This document shows positions 59,170 to 64,000 of a DNA stretch of 64,000 nt, one piece after another. The notes beneath the pieces were generated by a model, which was given only the letters and a program-made list of their open reading frames with translations, was not told the DNA's origin and did no database searches. Location: NCBI RefSeq assembly GCF_051020985.1, contig NC_135006.1, positions 14,587,501-14,651,500 on the forward strand. The letters run 5' to 3'. Position numbers and translations under genes: made by a program. This DNA comes from Nomia melanderi. Taxonomy: Eukaryota; Arthropoda; Insecta; Hymenoptera; Halictidae. Position 1 is the first letter of the stretch; every line of letters starts with the position of its first letter.

Positions 59170-62100
59170 GTAAGTCTTGAAATATCGTCGATCACTGTTT
59201 CGCGAACAGTTCACATTTCACACGTATCCCGAGTATTCTTTCCGCGTACATTGTATCGCGTTTTGCTTTTCGAAAATCGTACATGTTGACGCGTGTACCA
59301 GGTAGTAAAGACCCGATAGCTCGTAAAATGAGGCTCCGAAGAAGACGAGACCAAGAGGAGGCTGATCAGGATCAAGCCAAGATATTGAAGGTATTTTTCG
59401 TAACGGTGAACAGCTTTGAAAAATATACTTTCCTCTCTTTAAAAATATGCTTTCCTTTTCCAGGGCATGAAAGATATAGCAAAGGAGAAGAACAAGGACA
59501 AAGAGTGCGAAGAGTCCAAAGCAGAATCGTTAAAGTAAGCTCGTCGCGTTGTAAGCTATTGCGAGCCGCGTGCAACGATCAATTAACCTTTGTTTCATTT
59601 GGCTTTCAGACCAAAACGATGGGACGAGACCCTCGAGAAGCCGCCTTTAGATTATTCAGAATTCTTTGATGAGGACGCGGGTCAAGTACCTGGTCTTTCG
59701 GTGTGGGAGATAGAGAACTTCTTGCCAAATGAGATAGAAGAGGTAGCGCATGGAAAGTTTTACGAAGGCGATTGTTACATCGTATTGAAGACTGAAGTCG
59801 ATGACACGGGATCGTTGATTTGGGCGATCTACTTCTGGATAGGGGAGAAAGCTACTGTAAGCGAATGGCTTCAATGACGATCATAGATAATACTTGTGTT
59901 TGTGATGAACGCGTATGGTTAATAATTACAGCTTGTACCTTATTGTTGCAGTTAGATAAAAGAGCTTGCGCGGCTATTCATGCTGTAAATTTAAGGAATT
60001 ATCTGGGCGCGCAGTGCCGCACCATTAGAGAAGAACAAGGGGAGGAATCGGATGAATTTTTAATGCTGTTCGAGTCTGGTATAACTTACATCGAAGGAGG
60101 CCGCACCTCGTCCGGCTTTTACACGGTCGAGGACACGGTTTGTATAATATTTCGATGCATGCTTCATCTTATATATGTTTTTCTCTTTGGACAATACACT
60201 AATGTTATCTCGTCGTTTGCATACGGCAGCCGTTTGTGACAAGGCTATACCGAGTACACGCGGCGGGTGCTTCTATTCACTTGGAACCTGTACCGGTTCA
60301 GTACGATTCCCTGGATCCAGGGTTCGTGTTCGTTCTGGACACAGGCAACAAAGTTTTCATGTGGTACGGTAAGAACGCGAAGAGCACGTTGAAGTCGAAG
60401 GCGAGACTGATGGCGGAGAAGATCAATAAAAATGAAAGAAAGAACAAAGCCGAGATTCTAACGGAAATCATGAGTTCGGAGTCCGACGATTTCCTAACGT
60501 GTTTGAACGTGAAGGATACGTCTCAACTTTTACCGATCGTGGTAAGTTACGTACCGTAAACCTTAGAATCTTTAACACGTCGAATGCCATGGGGGTCACC
60601 GGTGAAAACATTTCTATATTATAAATAATACTGCCTACTGCGATGACATTCAGCCAGATATGTGCAATAATAACAATGCGGTTCAATCAAACCATTTAAT
60701 ATTTTTGCATTTTGTGTATTTTGCTCTATGAAATCGTGTGGCGTTCAACGTGTTAATATCGGAGTACCATTTTAACCTGTAACTTTTATTTTAGGAGCAC
60801 GTGGATCCAGACTTTGTGGCCCTTGCGCCTCGTTTGTATCAAGTCCAACTGGGCATGGGTTATTTAGAATTGCCTCAGGTTGAAGTGCCTCATGGGAAGT
60901 TATCGAATACGCTCCTGAATAACCGCAACGTTTATATATTGGACTGCCATTTGGACGTTTATGTTTGGTAAATTGAAGCGCACCTTTAGCTCGTATCATT
61001 GAAAATGTTGACGTACGTCGTACATGTTTGTTGTGTTGTTGCAAACATCCAGGTTCGGTAAAAAATCAACGAGACTGGTACGAGCAGCAGCAGTTAAATT
61101 ATCTCAAGAATTGTTCAACATGATAGAGCGACCGGAGTATGCCACGGTCACCAGACTGCAAGAGGGAACCGAGTCTCAGGTAGGAATGTATGTATGACAC
61201 GATAAACCGCTTGACAAAATTGTTATTCATTTTCTCTTTTCCATCGTGAACTTTATGTAGATTTTCAAATCCAAATTTACGGGCTGGGATGAAGTGATAG
61301 CTGTCGATTTCACCAGAACTGCTGAATCAGTCGCTAAGACTGGCGCCGACCTTACGAAATGGGCCAAACAACAGGAAACAAAGGTACGTGGGAAAAGTGG
61401 ACAAGCGATTGAAGGTATTCGTAAGGTAAATTGTTGATGGAAACGATTCTGTTGGAAAAGGCGGACCTGGCTGCGCTTTTCATGCCTAGACAACCGCCGA
61501 TGTCTTACGCCGAAGCTCAACAGCTTATGTCGGAATGGAACGACGATTTGGAACGCATGGAACGATTTGTATTGGAGGGAAAGAAATTCGTACGCCTGCC
61601 CGAAGAAGAGTTTGGACACTTTTATAGCGGTGATTGTTACGTTTTCCTTTGTCGTTATTGGATGGTACGTAACGAGCAGATGGATAATGGAAGGTCGTAT
61701 CGTCTCAGTTCCATTTTTATTTCTTTCCTGTTTTCTGTTAGCCGTTGGATACCGCTGAAAACGAAGACGGCGAAGAGCAGTTTGAAGAAGATTACCAATG
61801 CACGGTGTACTTCTGGCAAGGAAGAGACGCAGGCAATATGGGGTGGTTGACATTTACCTTTAGGTATGAGAACAACAATGTTTTCGACCTCGTTTCTTTA
61901 TTCTAAATAATTAATCATATTGATCTTGGTATGCTGTTTTCAGTCTACAGAAGAAATTTAAATCACTGTTCGGTGAAAATTTAGAAGTCGTTAGAACCCA
62001 TCAGCAGCAGGAAAACTTAAAGTTCTTGTCGTATTTTAAAAGAAAATTTATCATTCATCATGGTAAGCGCAAACAGCCAAAGTCGTCTGATAGTAACAGA

Positions 62101-63125
62101 GTTGAGTTTTATCATTTGAGGAGTAATGGAAGTGCATTGTGTACTAGGCTGATACAAATACCAGCTGATTCGTCGTTACTGAATTCTTCCTTTTGGTGAG
62201 ATCACTGAATAATAATAACTGACAATGATAATAATGGCAGCGAAAACGTACATTCTTTCATTAAAACATCTTACAACCAATATGTTAACGATTCTACGCT
62301 TTGTTGCAGTTATATCTTGAATGTGCCATTTAACAATGACGATAACACTGGAATAGTGTACGCCTGGATCGGTTCTAAAGCAGATTGCGATGAAGCACGT
62401 TTGATCCAAGAAATTGCCGAGGAAATGTTTAACAATGTATGTCACGACATGTATGGGGTATCTATGTTACAATATATAATTGACGATTTAACGTGAACCG
62501 GACGATAACATTTATATTGTCACTGTTTGTGCTGCAGCCATGGATAAGTCTTCAGGTTTTAAACGAAGGTGAAGAGCCGGATAATTTCTTCTGGGTGGCT
62601 CTCGGTGGAAAGAAACCTTATGACGTCGATGCAGAATACATGAATTACACCAGGTTGTTCAGATGCTCGAATGAGAAAGGATACTTTACTATCAGTGAAA
62701 AGTGCACTGATTTCTGTCAAGTATGCAACGAATCTGTTAATATTTCGTGCACGTATTTGGGTAATAAATTTCAGTAATTGATCAATCCAATCTTTCCAGG
62801 ACGATTTAGCGGATGATGATATTATGATATTGGATAATGGTGAACAAGTATTCTTGTGGTTGGGAAGCAGATGTTCGGAAGTAGAAATCAAATTAGCTTA
62901 TAAGTCCGCTCAGGTAAGGAAGAAAGACAACAACAGACACTTTGTAAAATAAGCCTAGTGTTAAACGCAAATTTTGTAAATTAATTTTAGGTGTATATTC
63001 AACATTTACGAGTGAAGCAACCGGACAGACCGCGCAAACTGTTTTTAACTGCGAAAGGAAAAGAGTCACGAAGATTTGCAAAATGTTTTCATGGTTGGAG
63101 TTTGCATAAAAAGCCGCTTCAATAA
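57430..63125 (+). CDS. fliI: fliI: flightless-1, LRR-gelsolin actin regulator (22 exons)
   Basis: Actin-binding and severing protein and nuclear-receptor co-regulator. Exons: 57430-57492, 57567-57677, 57776-58014, 58099-58260, 58359-58579, 58640-58856, 58928-59169, 59302-59390, 59464-59534, 59610-59856, 59952-60137, 60230-60541, 60795-60967, 61053-61179, 61261-61383, 61461-61664, 61742-61863, 61944-62195, 62310-62436, 62538-62720, 62800-62913, 62991-63125. They join in frame to 1,239 residues; human is 1,269. It starts MANTGVLPFVRGVDF. Leucine-rich repeats fill about residues 1-400. A basic linker (ARKMRLRRRRD) precedes gelsolin repeats from about residue 475 (DYSEFFDEDAGQVPGLSVWE, YVWFGKKSTRLVRAAAVKLS, MPRQPPMSYAEAQQLMSEWN, GNMGWLTFTFSLQKKF, DDLADDDIMILDNGEQVFLW) to the end. 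Introns are 60-130 bp except intron 12, enlarged by a TTAA element. AATAAA at 63121-63126 overlaps the TAA stop. Confidence 0.97.
59302..63125 (+). CDS. fliI: fliI linker and gelsolin-like half (exons 8-22)
   Basis: Exons 8-9 encode the basic, charged linker; exons 10-22 encode the gelsolin-type repeats. The acceptor of exon 16 is set by homology (TK|ADLAALFMPRQPPMS): it uses ggaaaag at 61454-61460, with a poor pyrimidine tract, making a 77-bp intron. Other AGs nearby break the frame. The donor of exon 11 is a weak gtttgt. Confidence 0.93.
60572..60756. mobile_element. TTAA-bounded terminal-inverted-repeat element in fliI intron 12
   Basis: It begins TTAACACGTCGAATGCCA and ends TGGCGTTCAACGTGTTAA, imperfect inverted ends flanked by TTAA. 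It is 185 bp with no open frame. Removing it and one TTAA leaves a 72-bp intron, the normal size for this gene. Confidence 0.75.
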
Positions 63126-63695
63126 AATAGGTTTAATAAAAATGATTTTCGTTTTGATGTTATTTATGGTAAACAATGAGACCCAAGCTTGTACCAAAAT
63201 TACCCAGGCTGTTATATATTTTTATAATGGATACAAAGATTACAATGCATATAGAGACAGCATTGAAATATTACCATTGATTCTACCGGAATGTTTATGT
63301 AAGGTGAACAAGATCAATATTCCACTTCTTCCTTTCTGTTTCCACCAACATATTTATTCGCTAAAACAGTATACAGATATTATTACAATTAATTAATATA
63401 TACCAACAGTTTGTTGGGTGCAAGCTTATTTGCGCTCAAGGCTGTAAGTTTTCAATGCATTTTCTATATTTGTCATAGACTTGCAAAGTCTCTGCAGACA
63501 TGTTTACAAGGTTTCACAATCTCTTCTATAAGAGATGCAATTCAAGCAAAGAGTGGTTTCAAAAGAAATGGTCAATCAATCAATTCAATTGCAGGCAAAT
63601 GGGAGAATTGAATGTGTATTAACGTCACATGCCTCCCAAGCATAGCTACCCTCTAGGACTGTTCTATCCTGAGTCATGAAAAAATAAAAACGCAT
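63126..63695. other. Convergent 3' region between fliI and EMRE
   Basis: 570 bp holding the 3' ends of two tail-to-tail genes. A second AATAAA follows the fliI stop at about 63134. No further coding segment is recognised; the 106-aa frame at 63076-63396 starts in fliI's last exon in another phase and runs into UTR. Confidence 0.5.
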
Positions 63696-63962
63696 TTAAT
63701 CATCGTCATCGTCGTCCGACGGTATGAAAAGTTCTTTCTCCTCGAGAACGTAGGCCACTAATTTACTCAATGTAACACCAATGATTAGACCGGTTCCAAC
63801 ACTGGAAATAACATTCACGTAACCGAAAGGTGTCCCTTTCGGTTCCGGAAGAATGGCACCCGACGGTGTCGTTATCCTCGACTGAAAATGCAATCTGCTT
63901 TCGGTCTCGATTCTCTTGTAAGTACCGATGTTACGAAATATAAAGGATGCGCGTTGCAACAT
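63696..63962 (-). CDS. EMRE: EMRE (SMDT1) homologue, mitochondrial calcium uniporter regulator
   Basis: Small single-pass inner-membrane protein that links the pore MCU to its MICU gatekeepers and is needed for channel activity in animals. It is a single exon, 88 residues from ATG at 63962 to TAA at 63698-63696; human EMRE is 107. Visible features are an Arg/Phe-bearing N-terminal presequence (MLQRASFIFRN), the conserved TPSGAILPEPKGTPFG, one membrane helix with glycines (SSVGTGLIIGVTLSKLVAYV), then LEEKELFIPS and a C-terminal run of six Asp. The poly-Asp tail is the family hallmark and contacts MICU1. It is tail to tail with fliI. Confidence 0.95.
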   Translation of the reverse strand: MLQRASFIFRNIGTYKRIETESRLHFQSRITTPSGAILPEPKGTPFGYVNVISSVGTGLIIGVTLSKLVAYVLEEKELFIPSDDDDDD

Positions 63963-64000
63963 TATTCCGTTTGGAAATTCTCACTGGTATGATGAATGCT

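Overview
This window is animal nuclear DNA, almost certainly from an insect. The best guess is an aculeate hymenopteran (bee-like). The evidence is small-intron split genes with GT-AG junctions, proteins that match insect and vertebrate families end to end, AT-rich introns, many short tandem repeats, and many short non-autonomous elements flanked by TTAA. No gene here is bacterial or viral. The species cannot be named from the sequence alone.

Four protein genes are supported. (1) kcc, a K-Cl cotransporter of the SLC12 family, runs left to right from 23816 to 44940. It has 12 constitutive coding exons and one probable small cassette exon, and all exon phases join. About 1,078 residues are visible without the cassette. 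Only a short N-terminus is missing, because its start-codon exon was not found. (2) A TOM22 homologue (mitochondrial import receptor; maggie in flies) lies on the minus strand at 55943-56722, with three exons and 144 residues. (3) fliI (flightless-1) lies on the plus strand at 57430-63125. It has 22 exons and 1,239 residues, made of leucine-rich repeats followed by gelsolin repeats. (4) The EMRE/SMDT1 homologue (essential regulator of the mitochondrial calcium uniporter) is a single 88-residue exon on the minus strand at 63696-63962.

Layout. Positions 1-23815 contain no recognisable coding exon. They are a mosaic of CpG-rich islets of about 0.3-1 kb and AT-rich minisatellites, direct duplications and inverted repeats, and they may be 5' flank or a first intron of kcc. 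Positions 23816-44940 are kcc, whose introns carry many TTAA-bounded elements and minisatellites. Positions 44941-54200 have no supported gene and may hold a long kcc 3' UTR. Positions 54200-55942 hold a GC-rich inverted-repeat array and a palindromic repeat. From 55943 to the right edge the genes are compact: TOM22 and fliI are head to head over a 707-bp shared promoter region, and fliI and EMRE are tail to tail.

Functionally, kcc is a plasma-membrane chloride-extruding transporter. Its two C-terminal WNK/SPAK-type regulatory threonines are conserved. TOM22 and EMRE are both mitochondrial membrane proteins flanking fliI, an actin-remodelling and transcription co-regulator. The most interesting non-genic signal is the set of several TTAA-bounded terminal-inverted-repeat families. 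One is a nested insertion whose empty site can be read elsewhere in the same window, and another lies in a fliI intron and accounts exactly for that intron's extra length.
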